Assembly (NCBI GenBank): GCA_029257435.1
Contig: JARIBI010000141.1
Span: 1-64,000 of the forward strand
Source of the DNA: Sporosarcina sp.
GTDB lineage: Bacteria > Bacillota > Bacilli > Bacillales_A > Planococcaceae
Length of the DNA: 64,000 nt
Direction: 5' to 3'
Shown: positions 53,489 through 61,021 of the stretch, piece by piece
Numbering within the stretch: the first letter of the stretch is position 1
How the letters are laid out: each line of letters opens with the position of its first letter
Translations under genes and position numbers: made by a program
The notes under the pieces: model-generated
Told to the model about the DNA's origin: nothing
Database searches by the model: none
The model's input: only the letters and a program-made list of their open reading frames with translations

Positions 53489-53543
53489 GAAAAAAGGCTG
53501 ACAGAGAACTCAGTATGCACTGAAGTTCCCTGTCAGCCCTTAT
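53489..53543 (-). terminator. Terminator after ndh
   Basis: Long minus-strand stem GGGCTGACAGGGAACTTCAG / CTGAGTTCTCTGTCAGCC with one mismatch region, then six T. Confidence 0.88.
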
Positions 53544-53549
53544 TATTTT

Positions 53550-54734
53550 TTAGTAAGCTAGACCGAATAATCCTTTGATGTGAGTCAAGTAGCGGATGTT
53601 ACTTGCTTCTTTCATCAATGAAGCCGGCATACCTTTTAGGGAAGTATTGTTTCCGCCAATTGATGCTACTGCATCTTTACGGCCAAGGCTAGCAAGTGTA
53701 CCAGAATTTACTGGATTGAACACTTCCATAGATTTTCCAGTAAGCATTGCGTAAACGTTGTAACCAACTAGTTCGCCCATCTGCCAAGCATTCTGAGCAG
53801 TTGGTGCGTAAGGACGTGCTCCCTCTTCTGCAGGGAAAGCAACAGCACTGTCACCAACAACAAATACATCAGGATGTGATTTAGATTGAAGGAATTCGTT
53901 TACAGTTGCACGGCCACGGTCGACTTCAATACCAGATTCTCCAACGAGTGGATTACCAGTAACGCCACCTGTCCAAACGAATGTATTCGCTTTGATGACA
54001 CGACCGTCTTTCAATGAAATTTCGTTGCCTTCAACATTTGTAACAGGCAGTCCGATTAAGAATTCAACGCCGCGTTTTGCAAGACTTTCAGTTGCACGCT
54101 CGATCAAGTGATCAGGCAGTACTGGAAGGATCTTCGGACCTGCTTCAACTAGCATAATCTTTAATTCAGCAGGGTTTACACCGTGCTCACGTGCAATTTT
54201 AGGCATGTTGTCTACGATTTCACCAACAAGCTCAACGCCAGTTAGTCCACCGCCACCAATCATAATTGTAGCATCTGCTTCATCATGAGAAGTTGCGTAA
54301 GCTTTAATGCGATCTACAATGTGTTTAAAGATTGCATTTGCTTCACGAGCAGATTTAAGGACCATACTATTTTCTTCAAGTCCAGGAATTCCGAAGTAAG
54401 CTGTTTTACTGCCTAATGCTACAATTAGAGCATCATAAGTAAGTGTTTCTCCGCCAGCTAAGTTTACTTTTTTCGTGTTAACGTCGAAGTTTTCAACTGT
54501 GGCGATTTTCAGCTCTACACCTTTACCAGCAAGAAGTTTTTCAAGAGGAAGTGCAACAGCACCTTCGCTAGTTGTTCCTCCAGCTAAACGGTGGAGCTCA
54601 GTAATAATTTGGTGAGTTGGTGTTTGGTTGACAAGTGTGATGGTTGCATCACTTTCTGACAGGAAGTTACGAGCGTTTAGTGCTGTCAAAAGACCGCCAT
54701 AACCTGCTCCTAAAATAACGATGTGTTTGGTCAT
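53550..54734 (-). CDS. ndh: Type II NADH dehydrogenase
   Basis: A 394-residue single-subunit, non-proton-pumping NADH:menaquinone oxidoreductase on the inner membrane face. FAD-binding GAGYGGLLTALNAR lies at residues 8-21, the NADH-binding GGGGLTGVELVGE near residue 160, and DVFVVGDSA near 290. AYAPTAQNAWQMG-type and C-terminal membrane-associating segments (HIKGLFGLAY) match Bacillus Ndh. It lies 35 nt after the DUF1641 gene, as in yjlC-ndh. Confidence 0.92.
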   Translation of the reverse strand: MTKHIVILGAGYGGLLTALNARNFLSESDATITLVNQTPTHQIITELHRLAGGTTSEGAVALPLEKLLAGKGVELKIATVENFDVNTKKVNLAGGETLTYDALIVALGSKTAYFGIPGLEENSMVLKSAREANAIFKHIVDRIKAYATSHDEADATIMIGGGGLTGVELVGEIVDNMPKIAREHGVNPAELKIMLVEAGPKILPVLPDHLIERATESLAKRGVEFLIGLPVTNVEGNEISLKDGRVIKANTFVWTGGVTGNPLVGESGIEVDRGRATVNEFLQSKSHPDVFVVGDSAVAFPAEEGARPYAPTAQNAWQMGELVGYNVYAMLTGKSMEVFNPVNSGTLASLGRKDAVASIGGNNTSLKGMPASLMKEASNIRYLTHIKGLFGLAY

Positions 54735-54769
54735 TGTCTAGTCCCCTTCTACTAAATAGTTAGTTCGAA

Positions 54770-55219
54770 TTATTTTGTATGGTTGCGTTGTCCAGCAATT
54801 TCTAGATAAGCACTTAAGAAACGGAAAATGCGTTGAGCTTCAGGATCTTTGATCATCTTCATTAGACCAAACAAACCGATTGTTTCTGTGCTTTTTGATG
54901 CAAGATCTTTTGCTTCGATAACCGTTGCTGCCATATTTTTCGCCGAATCTTTTACGGGTCCTACAATTTCTTTCATGAATTCAGTTGTATCGTTAACCAA
55001 TACTTCGTCTGTTGCAACTGCCTTAGCAACATCATAAGATTTTGTCATTAAGTCAACGAGCTCTGTTAGCTGCGGAAGTTTTTCAACAAGAGTCGTCAAC
55101 GATTCTTGGACTTCTGGTTTTAGCAACTGGTCTAAAATATCTTGTTTTTGATCGGAAGGTAGCTGAGTGCCTTCTGTAGCAACATTTGCTGCTTCTTCAG
55201 GATTGAGCGGCGTAGTCAT
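54770..55219 (-). CDS. DUF1641 protein (YjlC-like)
   Basis: About 149 residues, mainly helical, with IGLFGLMKMIKDPEAQRIFRF (split at residues 115-135), the DUF1641 signature. It is co-transcribed with ndh, as Bacillus yjlC is. SD GGGGA fits the ATG at 55219, which follows a TTG-CAC in the longer frame. The function is unknown, possibly accessory to Ndh. Confidence 0.82.
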   Translation of the reverse strand: MTTPLNPEEAANVATEGTQLPSDQKQDILDQLLKPEVQESLTTLVEKLPQLTELVDLMTKSYDVAKAVATDEVLVNDTTEFMKEIVGPVKDSAKNMAATVIEAKDLASKSTETIGLFGLMKMIKDPEAQRIFRFLSAYLEIAGQRNHTK

Positions 55220-55339
55220 GTGCAAATCCCCTTTTTTAGTTTAATGTATTTTGTTCAGGAACTAGGTAAACTATGTGCTGAATAATTAAGAAGAACTTTT
55301 ACATATCCGCATGTCACAATTACCTAATCTGATTACCAT

Positions 55340-55425
55340 CAAGTCACTATACGCCACTTTTTCATATACTTCAAGTTTTTAGTTTGACATTTAATCAATA
55401 TTTATGTTCGCAGTATAGTGACTTG
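55340..55425. promoter_or_regulatory. Divergent promoters built on a 13-bp inverted repeat
   Basis: CAAGTCACTATAC (55340-55352) and its exact reverse complement GTATAGTGACTTG (55413-55425) flank a 60-bp core. Each arm holds a -10 box TATAGT: minus strand TTGAAG-17-TATAGT toward yjlC-ndh, and plus strand TTAATC-17-TATAGT toward the DUF1540 gene. The 13-bp arm extends from the -10 box to about +1 in both, so it may be a shared operator. Confidence 0.6.
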
Positions 55426-55462
55426 TTTCTAGCACATCCTAGAGAAAAAGGAGGTGTTGTAA

Positions 55463-55618
55463 ATGGGACAAAGAATTCGATGTGAAGTGAACAACTGCAA
55501 GTTTTGGTCTGAAGGAAACAAGTGTGACGCGGATGAAATTTATGTCGTCAGCAAGAAAGGCAATCACGCGAAGTCCAGCAGTGAAACAGACTGCAAAACG
55601 TTTGTGCCTCAAGTGTGA
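55463..55618 (+). CDS. DUF1540 small cysteine-rich protein
   Basis: 51 residues with the pattern CEVNNCKFWSEGNKCDADEI, then CKTFVPQV: four cysteines spaced for one zinc or iron site, as in DUF1540. SD AAGGAGGTG precedes the ATG at 55463. It is divergent from yjlC-ndh. The function is unknown. Confidence 0.82.
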   Translation: MGQRIRCEVNNCKFWSEGNKCDADEIYVVSKKGNHAKSSSETDCKTFVPQV

Positions 55619-55711
55619 TAAGTAAACTATTTTAACTTTTAATCATTCTGCTGTACAATGGTGAAGAGGATTGAAAACAATCCATTACTTCATCGGAGGT
55701 TTGACTAATTC

Positions 55712-56149
55712 ATGAAAAAAATTGCGGCAGCGTTTTTAGCACTAACGCTTATTCTTTCACCGATTGGCACGATTGTGTTTAACGACCATTCTCCATCGGC
55801 TGAAGCGAAGGGCTACAAATCCGGTAAAAAAGGATTTTCACCTAACCAAAACAATTTCAACAAACCAGCAGTGGATAAGAAGAAAGATAATGCGTCCTTC
55901 ACTAAAAACAATGGATCACAAACAGCTAAACCAAAATCCAAAGGGCTAATGAAAGGACTTATGCTAGGCGGACTAGCGGGTATTCTTTTCGGAAGCCTGT
56001 TTGCTAACATGGGTATCCTAGGTTCCATTTTAGGTTTACTTGTTAATGTCTTTGCGATCATCGCGGTTATAGGTGTTCTGCGTATGGCCTACATGTACTT
56101 CAAGAAAAAGAAACAAGATAAGGACGACATGCACAGATGGCAGAACTAA
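55712..56149 (+). CDS. Secreted/membrane protein with Gly-rich hydrophobic domain
   Basis: A 145-residue protein: signal peptide (about residues 1-32, cleavage near AEA), a basic low-complexity linker rich in Lys, Asn and Gln (residues 33-78), then LMKGLMLGGLAGILFGSLFA and a second span, ending with a basic tail (YFKKKKQDKDD). The hydrophobic part resembles the region shared with Tim44-like annotated proteins of Bacillus. It overlaps the next gene by 13 bp. The function is unknown. Confidence 0.6.
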   Translation: MKKIAAAFLALTLILSPIGTIVFNDHSPSAEAKGYKSGKKGFSPNQNNFNKPAVDKKKDNASFTKNNGSQTAKPKSKGLMKGLMLGGLAGILFGSLFANMGILGSILGLLVNVFAIIAVIGVLRMAYMYFKKKKQDKDDMHRWQN

Positions 56150-56427
56150 TGATTGAAGAACAAGACATTATTAACGCTATTTGCCTGCAGCAGGCTAAAA
56201 ACAAATCCGTTACTCCTGAACAAGTTGAAGTTGAACTGTTCTATGAAGAGGATGAAGGTTTTTTTGCAGAAGCTGCTGTTAACGGGATGACCGTCAACAT
56301 GAATACTTTTGATATGACACAAGCACTGCGACTGTGGATTGAAGAACAGCTTCATCAAGATCCTTACGCAACGGGTATTAAATTCCTGCTCGATGACGAA
56401 CGGGGAATTATCGCATCACTCATGTAA
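56137..56427 (+). CDS. DUF2653 protein (YxcD-like)
   Basis: A 96-residue acidic protein (IEEQDIINAICLQQAKNK, then VEVELFYEEDEGFFAEA) matching the DUF2653 family, whose Bacillus member is YxcD. Two starts are possible, ATG 56137 or ATG 56149. It is coupled to the preceding membrane protein gene and followed by a terminator. The function is unknown. Confidence 0.78.
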   Translation: MAELMIEEQDIINAICLQQAKNKSVTPEQVEVELFYEEDEGFFAEAAVNGMTVNMNTFDMTQALRLWIEEQLHQDPYATGIKFLLDDERGIIASLM

Positions 56428-56433
56428 TTCTAT

Positions 56434-56471
56434 AAAAATGGACAACCTGATTCTAAGGTTGTCCATTTTTT
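56434..56471. terminator. Bidirectional terminator between DUF2653 and sodC
   Basis: AAAAATGGACAACCT / AGGTTGTCCATTTTTT hairpin between convergent genes. Confidence 0.92.
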
Positions 56472-57073
56472 CATTTAATTACTCCGCATGCAATTCGTTC
56501 ACCTGAATCTCCAGACGGTTGTGTTTTACCGTCATCTTGACCTGAATGAATCACAAGTGCTGTACCTGTATCTTTTAACAAAGAATTCGGTTCATTCAAT
56601 TCCAATGTTACGTGCTTAGCTGTAAATTCATCATCAACTGAACCATCTTCACCTACTTCTAAATTCGGCATGTCGCCTGCATGCGGTCCTCCTTCCATTT
56701 CGAGTCCGTGTTTCGTTTCTTCCGGGTTGAAGTGACCTCCAGCAGATTCAAAATCCGGTGCCTCACAAACACCAGTCTCATGGAAATGGAAACCATGCAT
56801 TCCCTCCGGAAGACCCTCTGCCTTCACATGCACATTGACACCGTCATCTGTATCTTTCAATTCCGCAGTCCCAGTTGTATTGCCATCTGTATCTTTTAAA
56901 TCTACTAAAACTGTAAATGATTTCTGTTGCATTTCACTTTCTGATTCAGATACCTTATTACTATTTTCTACGTCTCCATTTTGTGTCACCTGATCCGCAT
57001 TATCTTCAGCTCCGCATGCTGCTAAAGCGAACATAAGACCAATTGAAGGAAGAATTGTTAGCTTTGTCTTCAT
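56471..57073 (-). CDS. sodC: Cu,Zn superoxide dismutase-like lipoprotein
   Basis: About 200 residues. The signal peptide has lipobox LAACG, then an acidic linker and a SodC domain. Metal-site motifs are complete: HGFHFHETGVC (Cu His pair), GGHFNPEETKHG, GPHAGDMPNL (Zn His and Asp) and VIHSGQDD (Cu His), plus the disulfide Cys in IACGVIK. Some Bacillus homologues (YojM) lack a Cu ligand; this one does not. SD AAGGAGG fits the ATG at 57073. Confidence 0.9.
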   Translation of the reverse strand: MKTKLTILPSIGLMFALAACGAEDNADQVTQNGDVENSNKVSESESEMQQKSFTVLVDLKDTDGNTTGTAELKDTDDGVNVHVKAEGLPEGMHGFHFHETGVCEAPDFESAGGHFNPEETKHGLEMEGGPHAGDMPNLEVGEDGSVDDEFTAKHVTLELNEPNSLLKDTGTALVIHSGQDDGKTQPSGDSGERIACGVIK

Positions 57074-57152
57074 TTTTACGCCTCCTTGGTTCAACCTATA
57101 GTGTTCTCTTTCACTCAAGTACCCTTTTTAAACATCTAAATAATGCAAAAGG

Positions 57153-57188
57153 AAAAACCGATTCCCTGGGATTAGCAGGAAATCGGTT
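57153..57188 (-). terminator. Terminator after hmoB
   Basis: Minus strand AACCGATTTCC / GGGAATCGGTT stem, then TTTTT. Confidence 0.8.
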
Positions 57189-57199
57189 AAAATGTTCAT

Positions 57200-57703
57200 T
57201 CAATCTACTTTTTTGTAAGTTGTTACAAACGAGGGGCGTGAAAATATGTTTGGTTTTTTATCAATACCTTCATCTGTACCACGCTTTTGGTGTGCAGTTG
57301 CGTAAGCTTGAGAATTTTGCCATGCTTTGAAAGATGCTTCATCATTCCACATTGTCAATATAACATACGTATCACTTTCTAGTGGACGCAAAACACGGAT
57401 AGCAGAAAATCCTTCTGTGTCTTCAATTTTTCTGGCACGTCCCATGAAGCGTTGTTCAAAAACTTCTCTTCCTTCTTGAGTGACTGGAATATTATTTAAA
57501 ACTGCATAGTTTCCATCAATGATTTCACCCGAAGCATCGAGTACTGTATAGGAATCTGCTTCAGCAAACCCGGCAGAGCCATCGTTTTCCTGGATAAGTG
57601 CGGCTTCGTTTCCAAATTCCATCAGAACCAGATGCTCTGTTGTTAAACTGTCTTTAATTGATTTTAGTTCTGATACATCTCCGTACGTTACATGAATATT
57701 CAT
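57200..57703 (-). CDS. hmoB: Heme-degrading monooxygenase HmoB
   Basis: A 167-residue protein very like Bacillus HmoB (YhgC): a variable N-terminal domain, then the ABM/IsdG-type domain with AVLNNIPVTQEGREVFEQRF, FSAIRVLRPLESDTYVILT and AHQKRGTDEGID, including the heme-binding His near residue 138. It opens heme to release iron. A Fur-like site lies upstream of the preceding gene, and a terminator separates the two. Confidence 0.92.
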   Translation of the reverse strand: MNIHVTYGDVSELKSIKDSLTTEHLVLMEFGNEAALIQENDGSAGFAEADSYTVLDASGEIIDGNYAVLNNIPVTQEGREVFEQRFMGRARKIEDTEGFSAIRVLRPLESDTYVILTMWNDEASFKAWQNSQAYATAHQKRGTDEGIDKKPNIFSRPSFVTTYKKVD

Positions 57704-57751
57704 AAACTATCCCCTATCTGACTGAATGAAAAAAGTTGCATTATAAACAGC

Positions 57752-57778
57752 AAAGCCGGCAGAAATCACCTGCCGGCT
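57752..57778 (-). terminator. Terminator between the two-span protein gene and hmoB
   Basis: Minus strand AGCCGGCAG / CTGCCGGCT stem with a weak T-rich tail (TTGCTGTTT), so read-through into hmoB is plausible. Confidence 0.65.
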
Positions 57779-57795
57779 ACATTCAGATCATTTGT

Positions 57796-57975
57796 TCAAT
57801 GCCATGCTTGTTTCCTGCGGTCTTTAATTGCAATGATGGCCGATGAGCTTGCTAAAATCGTAATAACCAGCAGCCCAGAGATCAGACCGTCAGTGAAAGC
57901 TCCTGAGATAGTACTGGTTGCAAGAGCCGCTAATGCTACGCCGCATACTATTGCAGCAATAATGATTTTTTTCAT
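57796..57975 (-). CDS. Small two-span membrane protein
   Basis: 59 residues: MKKIIIAAIVCGVALAALAT, then SGAFTDGLISGLLVITILAS and a short basic end. SD AAAGGTGAG selects the ATG at 57975. No family is recognised. Its promoter region carries the Fur-like site at 58041-58059. Confidence 0.6.
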   Translation of the reverse strand: MKKIIIAAIVCGVALAALATSTISGAFTDGLISGLLVITILASSSAIIAIKDRRKQAWH

Positions 57976-58040
57976 AGCACTCACCTTTCCCATGCAGAAA
58001 GACATTTCACAGTTGACCGCATGGCGATTATGTAGTCATT

Positions 58041-58059
58041 GAGATTGTTTCTCATTCTC
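58041..58059 (-). promoter_or_regulatory. Fur-box-like site
   Basis: Minus strand GAGAATGAGAAACAATCTC matches 14 of 19 positions of the classical Fur consensus. It overlaps the -35 region of a weak promoter (-10 CATAAT) for the 57975 gene, with hmoB downstream. Confidence 0.5.
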
Positions 58060-58136
58060 ATCATAAAACATCAGGTGCCGATTCGCAACAATAATCCATG
58101 TTTCCAAACAAAATAATTGAGTTAATGTGTCAAAAA

Positions 58137-58175
58137 CAAAACAAGAATTTCGATGGATCACCGAAATTCTCGTTT
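58137..58175 (-). terminator. Terminator after yunC
   Basis: AAAACGAGAATTTCG / CGAAATTCTTGTTTT stem on the minus strand. Confidence 0.85.
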
Positions 58176-58191
58176 TGCATTCTTATATACG

Positions 58192-58494
58192 TTAAATCAT
58201 CTTCAACAATGCCTGTTCTCCAGTCATTCCTGCCTGAATTCCCCAAGCTTCTGCTTCATAGGTTACTGATTCGAGCGGAGCGGCAAGCAACTCTTCAATT
58301 GTCTTCACACCAGTTGCACGTCCCGCCACAATTTTACGGTCTTTTAACAGACGGTTTAATAGTCCAACGTCAAGTGCCCCACACATAATATACCCATTTT
58401 CGTTCGAAACTGTCAGCAATGTAGTTTTCGGAAGCGAAACAGAAACAGCTGTAAAACTATACCCTTCAATCTGCACTGAAGTTACGGTTACCAA
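58192..58494 (-). CDS. yunC: DUF1805 protein YunC
   Basis: About 100 residues matching Bacillus YunC: LPKTTLLTV, GYIMCGALDVGLLN, IVAGRATGVKTIEELL and APLESVTYEAEAWGI. The SD GGGGAGG and comparison with YunC favour the TTG at 58494 as start. The function is unknown. Confidence 0.88.
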   Translation of the reverse strand: MVTVTSVQIEGYSFTAVSVSLPKTTLLTVSNENGYIMCGALDVGLLNRLLKDRKIVAGRATGVKTIEELLAAPLESVTYEAEAWGIQAGMTGEQALLKMI

Positions 58495-58595
58495 CCCATC
58501 CTCCCCTTTCACTCTATAAGTATGGCACCCAGCATCAACCGGTGACTAAAAGCATGCTTTACGGCGCATACTTCGAAGAATGGGAGGTGGAAATA

Positions 58596-58748
58596 ATGGC
58601 TAAACGTAATATTGATGGTGAAAAGACAAATAAGCCCCCTACTTTACCGGGGCGGGAAGAATTTTCAGAAGATTATTCCACGTATGGTGAAAAGCGTGAA
58701 GCGCTAAAGGAGCTTTTCAGAAAATCCGAGAACCAAAAGAGAAAGTAA
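58596..58748 (+). CDS. Small charged protein of unknown function
   Basis: 50 residues, highly charged (MAKRNIDGEKTNKPPTLPGR, then EKREALKELFRKSENQKRK), probably partly disordered with one helix. SD GGGAGGTGG before the ATG at 58596 rules out the longer frame from 58542. It has its own terminator. Confidence 0.6.
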   Translation: MAKRNIDGEKTNKPPTLPGREEFSEDYSTYGEKREALKELFRKSENQKRK

Positions 58749-58752
58749 AAAC

Positions 58753-58779
58753 CACCCTGCTTCTTTAAAAAGCAGGGTG
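58753..58779. terminator. Terminator between convergent genes
   Basis: CACCCTGCTT / AAGCAGGGTG stem, TT-rich flank. Confidence 0.85.
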
Positions 58780-58787
58780 TTCTGATG

Positions 58788-59645
58788 TTATGTGATTGAT
58801 TGACCTTCTCGACGGAAGAAGCCAAAAATGCCTACCGTCTGAACAATATTAGCAAACGCGTTCGGATCGACTTCACCTATAATCTTTTCCAAGTCGTACA
58901 GTTCATATCTTGTAATCACCAGGTACAACATGTTCTTTTCTTCTTTCGTATAGCCGCCCTTCGCTGGAATAATTGTTATTCCGCGGACCATTTGATCATG
59001 TATCGCCGCTTGCAATTCGTCCGCTTTTCGAGTAACAATCATCGCAGTCACTTTTTCGTGACGTGTATGGATTGCATCAATTACTGCTGTTGAAACATAA
59101 AGCGCGACCATTGTGTATAACGCATTTTCGGGTTCATACAAAAATCCAGCCGCTACAATAATAATTCCGTTTAACAATAAGAAATAAGTACCTATCGGCT
59201 TATCTTGTAAGCGGGACAATACCATCGCAACAATATCCATACCACCCGTTGAAGCTCCTAGTTTCAATGAAATACCAACACCGACCCCACCTATGACTCC
59301 ACCAAATACAGCATTAAGGATTATATCATCAGATAATGACATGACTGGTATAATACCCATGAAAATTGTTGTGAAGATTACAGACACGATACTGTAAATG
59401 GTAAAGCCCTTCCCTACCTTAAACCACCCTAATATGAACACTGGAACGTTCAATGCTAGGAGCAGTATTCCAGTAGAAACAGTTATCCCGGCAAAGTCCG
59501 AGAGAACACTCGAAAGCAGCTGGGCAATCCCTGCAAAACCACTTGCATAAACGTTTGCATTAATGAGGAACAAGTTCAGTGATACCGATAATAATAACGC
59601 ACCTAAAATAACGGTAACAATTCGTTTAGCTTCAATAAAAAACAT
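58788..59645 (-). CDS. YitT family membrane protein (DUF2179)
   Basis: A 285-residue protein with five to six spans in the first 200 residues (LGASTGGMDIVAMVLSR is typical) and a C-terminal DUF2179 domain (AMIVTRKADELQAAIHDQMV, then GGYTKEEKNMLYLVITRYEL) that resembles PII-like folds. The transport substrate is unknown. The long leader upstream has attenuator-like folds. Confidence 0.88.
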   Translation of the reverse strand: MFFIEAKRIVTVILGALLLSVSLNLFLINANVYASGFAGIAQLLSSVLSDFAGITVSTGILLLALNVPVFILGWFKVGKGFTIYSIVSVIFTTIFMGIIPVMSLSDDIILNAVFGGVIGGVGVGISLKLGASTGGMDIVAMVLSRLQDKPIGTYFLLLNGIIIVAAGFLYEPENALYTMVALYVSTAVIDAIHTRHEKVTAMIVTRKADELQAAIHDQMVRGITIIPAKGGYTKEEKNMLYLVITRYELYDLEKIIGEVDPNAFANIVQTVGIFGFFRREGQSIT

Positions 59646-59686
59646 CGTACATCTCCTTTCAATACCATCCAGATTTTAAATTCGAA

Positions 59687-59767
59687 TTAGAGAAATAAAA
59701 AAAGTCCTGTCTGACGGAAAAGACAGGGACAGTCCGTCACACCCATATAAAAGGGTGAGTCATGCAT
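59687..59767 (-). CDS. Possible 26-codon leader ORF before the yitT-type gene
   Basis: ATG at 59767 opens MHDSPFYMGVTDCPCLFRQT and six more residues, ending in TAA after the terminator T run, so translation would pass through all four arms of the leader hairpins. There is no SD; if used, it would be nearly leaderless. Coding status is uncertain. Confidence 0.3.
   Translation of the reverse strand: MHDSPFYMGVTDCPCLFRQTGLFLFL
59697..59739 (-). promoter_or_regulatory. Terminator/antiterminator leader of the yitT-type gene
   Basis: Four segments on the minus strand: 1 TGACGGA (59739-59733), 2 GTCCCTGTC (59730-59722), 3 TCCGTCA (59718-59712), 4 GACAGGAC (59711-59704), then seven T. 2 pairs with 4 to make a terminator; 1 pairs with 3 and blocks it. 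This is the order of an attenuator. Confidence 0.55.
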
Positions 59768-59771
59768 CTAT

Positions 59772-59864
59772 TCAATTGCTATTATAACTAGCATACCCTT
59801 TGGATGCAATCGCAATCCCAATCAAAGAGAAAGCAATTAAGTATTGCAAAATGTTGAATTCCAT
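59772..59864 (-). CDS. Possible 30-residue membrane microprotein upstream of the yitT-type gene
   Basis: MEFNILQYLIAFSLIGIAIA followed by SKGYASYNSN: one hydrophobic helix and a polar tail, the shape of many small membrane proteins. It has only a weak SD. It overlaps the sequence read as a promoter at 59781-59809, so one of the two readings may be wrong. Confidence 0.3.
   Translation of the reverse strand: MEFNILQYLIAFSLIGIAIASKGYASYNSN
59781..59809 (-). promoter_or_regulatory. Candidate promoter of the yitT-type gene
   Basis: Minus strand TTGCAT, a 17-bp spacer and TATAAT; start predicted near 59774. Confidence 0.55.
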
Positions 59865-59984
59865 CGTATGCTTCATTAGTTAGAGACAAATAAATAATTA
59901 GAGAAAACATTTCACTTAAAGATGCGTCCTACTTATCAAGCAGTAAACCGCACGATTGCGGAACCAATTACAGGTGGTGGCACT

Positions 59985-60977
59985 ATGAACCGTTCTGAAC
60001 GCAGAACACGTAAAAAAAAGAAAAAAGTCTGGATAATCTTGCTTATACTATTCCTCCTTATCGGCGGTGCAGCCTATTTCGGGATTAATCAGTTTAAAGC
60101 AGGACAATCCCTTGCAGGTGAAAAGCCCGGTAAAGGTGAAGAAGATATATTTAACGCTCCTGAACCTCAATATGGAGAGATCAATATTTTATTATTAGGT
60201 TCTGATGCACGTCCTAAAGACGATGAAGGAAGATCCGATTCTTTGATGATTGCACATTATAATCAGGATACTAAAGAACTGAAAACCGTTTCTGTGATGC
60301 GTGATATTTATGTAGAGATCCCTGGGCACGGAAAACATAAAATGAATGCCGCTTACTCTATCGGCGGACCAGAACTTGTACGAAAAACAATTAAAGAGAA
60401 CTTTGGAATCGACATCCATTATTACGCAGAAGTCAATTTTGATGGATTCCCCAAAATGGTCGATGTAGTAGCACCAGACGGCATTGAAGTAGATATCCCC
60501 TATCGGATGTCGCACGGCATTAACATGACACTCGAACCAGGAGTTCAACGTCTGCACGGAAATGAACTGCTAGGTTATGTACGATTCCGTCATGACAGCA
60601 AAAGTGATTTCGGACGTGTAGAACGTCAGCAAGAAGCACTTGCTAAACTTAAAGCAGAAGCTGTCAGTCTTCACAGCTTGCTTAGCCTTCCTAAATTACT
60701 TGGGATGGCAGATAGCTATGTGACGACAAACCTAGATAAAAAAACGATGCTTTCTATAGGTAAGGGCCTATTGGACAATAAAGATTCTGGTATTGAATCT
60801 ATGCGCTTGCCGATCGATGGCTCGTTTGACGAAAATCAAAGGATCCCCGGTGTCGGTCAAGTACTAACTATCGATTTTGATGAAAACACACAGGCCCTTA
60901 ATGACTTTTTGTCATCTAAATCTGGCACGTCCACACCGTCGGATAAAAATATTGAAAAGAATACAGACCAGGAATAA
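59985..60977 (+). CDS. LytR-CpsA-Psr (LCP) family protein, copy 2
   Basis: A 330-residue wall-polymer ligase family member: basic start (RSERRTRKKKKKV), one span (WIILLILFLLIGGAAYFGI), then the LCP domain with LLLGSDARPKDDEGRSDSLM, VMRDIYVEIPG and GRVERQQEALAKL. SD AGGTGG fits the ATG at 59985, although the frame opens at 59922. A Ser/Thr-rich tail follows. It is a paralogue of the gene at 14195 but not especially close. Confidence 0.9.
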   Translation: MNRSERRTRKKKKKVWIILLILFLLIGGAAYFGINQFKAGQSLAGEKPGKGEEDIFNAPEPQYGEINILLLGSDARPKDDEGRSDSLMIAHYNQDTKELKTVSVMRDIYVEIPGHGKHKMNAAYSIGGPELVRKTIKENFGIDIHYYAEVNFDGFPKMVDVVAPDGIEVDIPYRMSHGINMTLEPGVQRLHGNELLGYVRFRHDSKSDFGRVERQQEALAKLKAEAVSLHSLLSLPKLLGMADSYVTTNLDKKTMLSIGKGLLDNKDSGIESMRLPIDGSFDENQRIPGVGQVLTIDFDENTQALNDFLSSKSGTSTPSDKNIEKNTDQE

Positions 60978-60984
60978 ATTAATT

Positions 60985-61021
60985 AAAAAGACGTTCAGCC
61001 TATATGGCTGAACGTCTTTTT
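60985..61021. terminator. Bidirectional terminator between LCP copy 2 and the cupin gene
   Basis: AAAAAGACGTTCAGCC / GGCTGAACGTCTTTTT hairpin between convergent genes. Confidence 0.93.
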
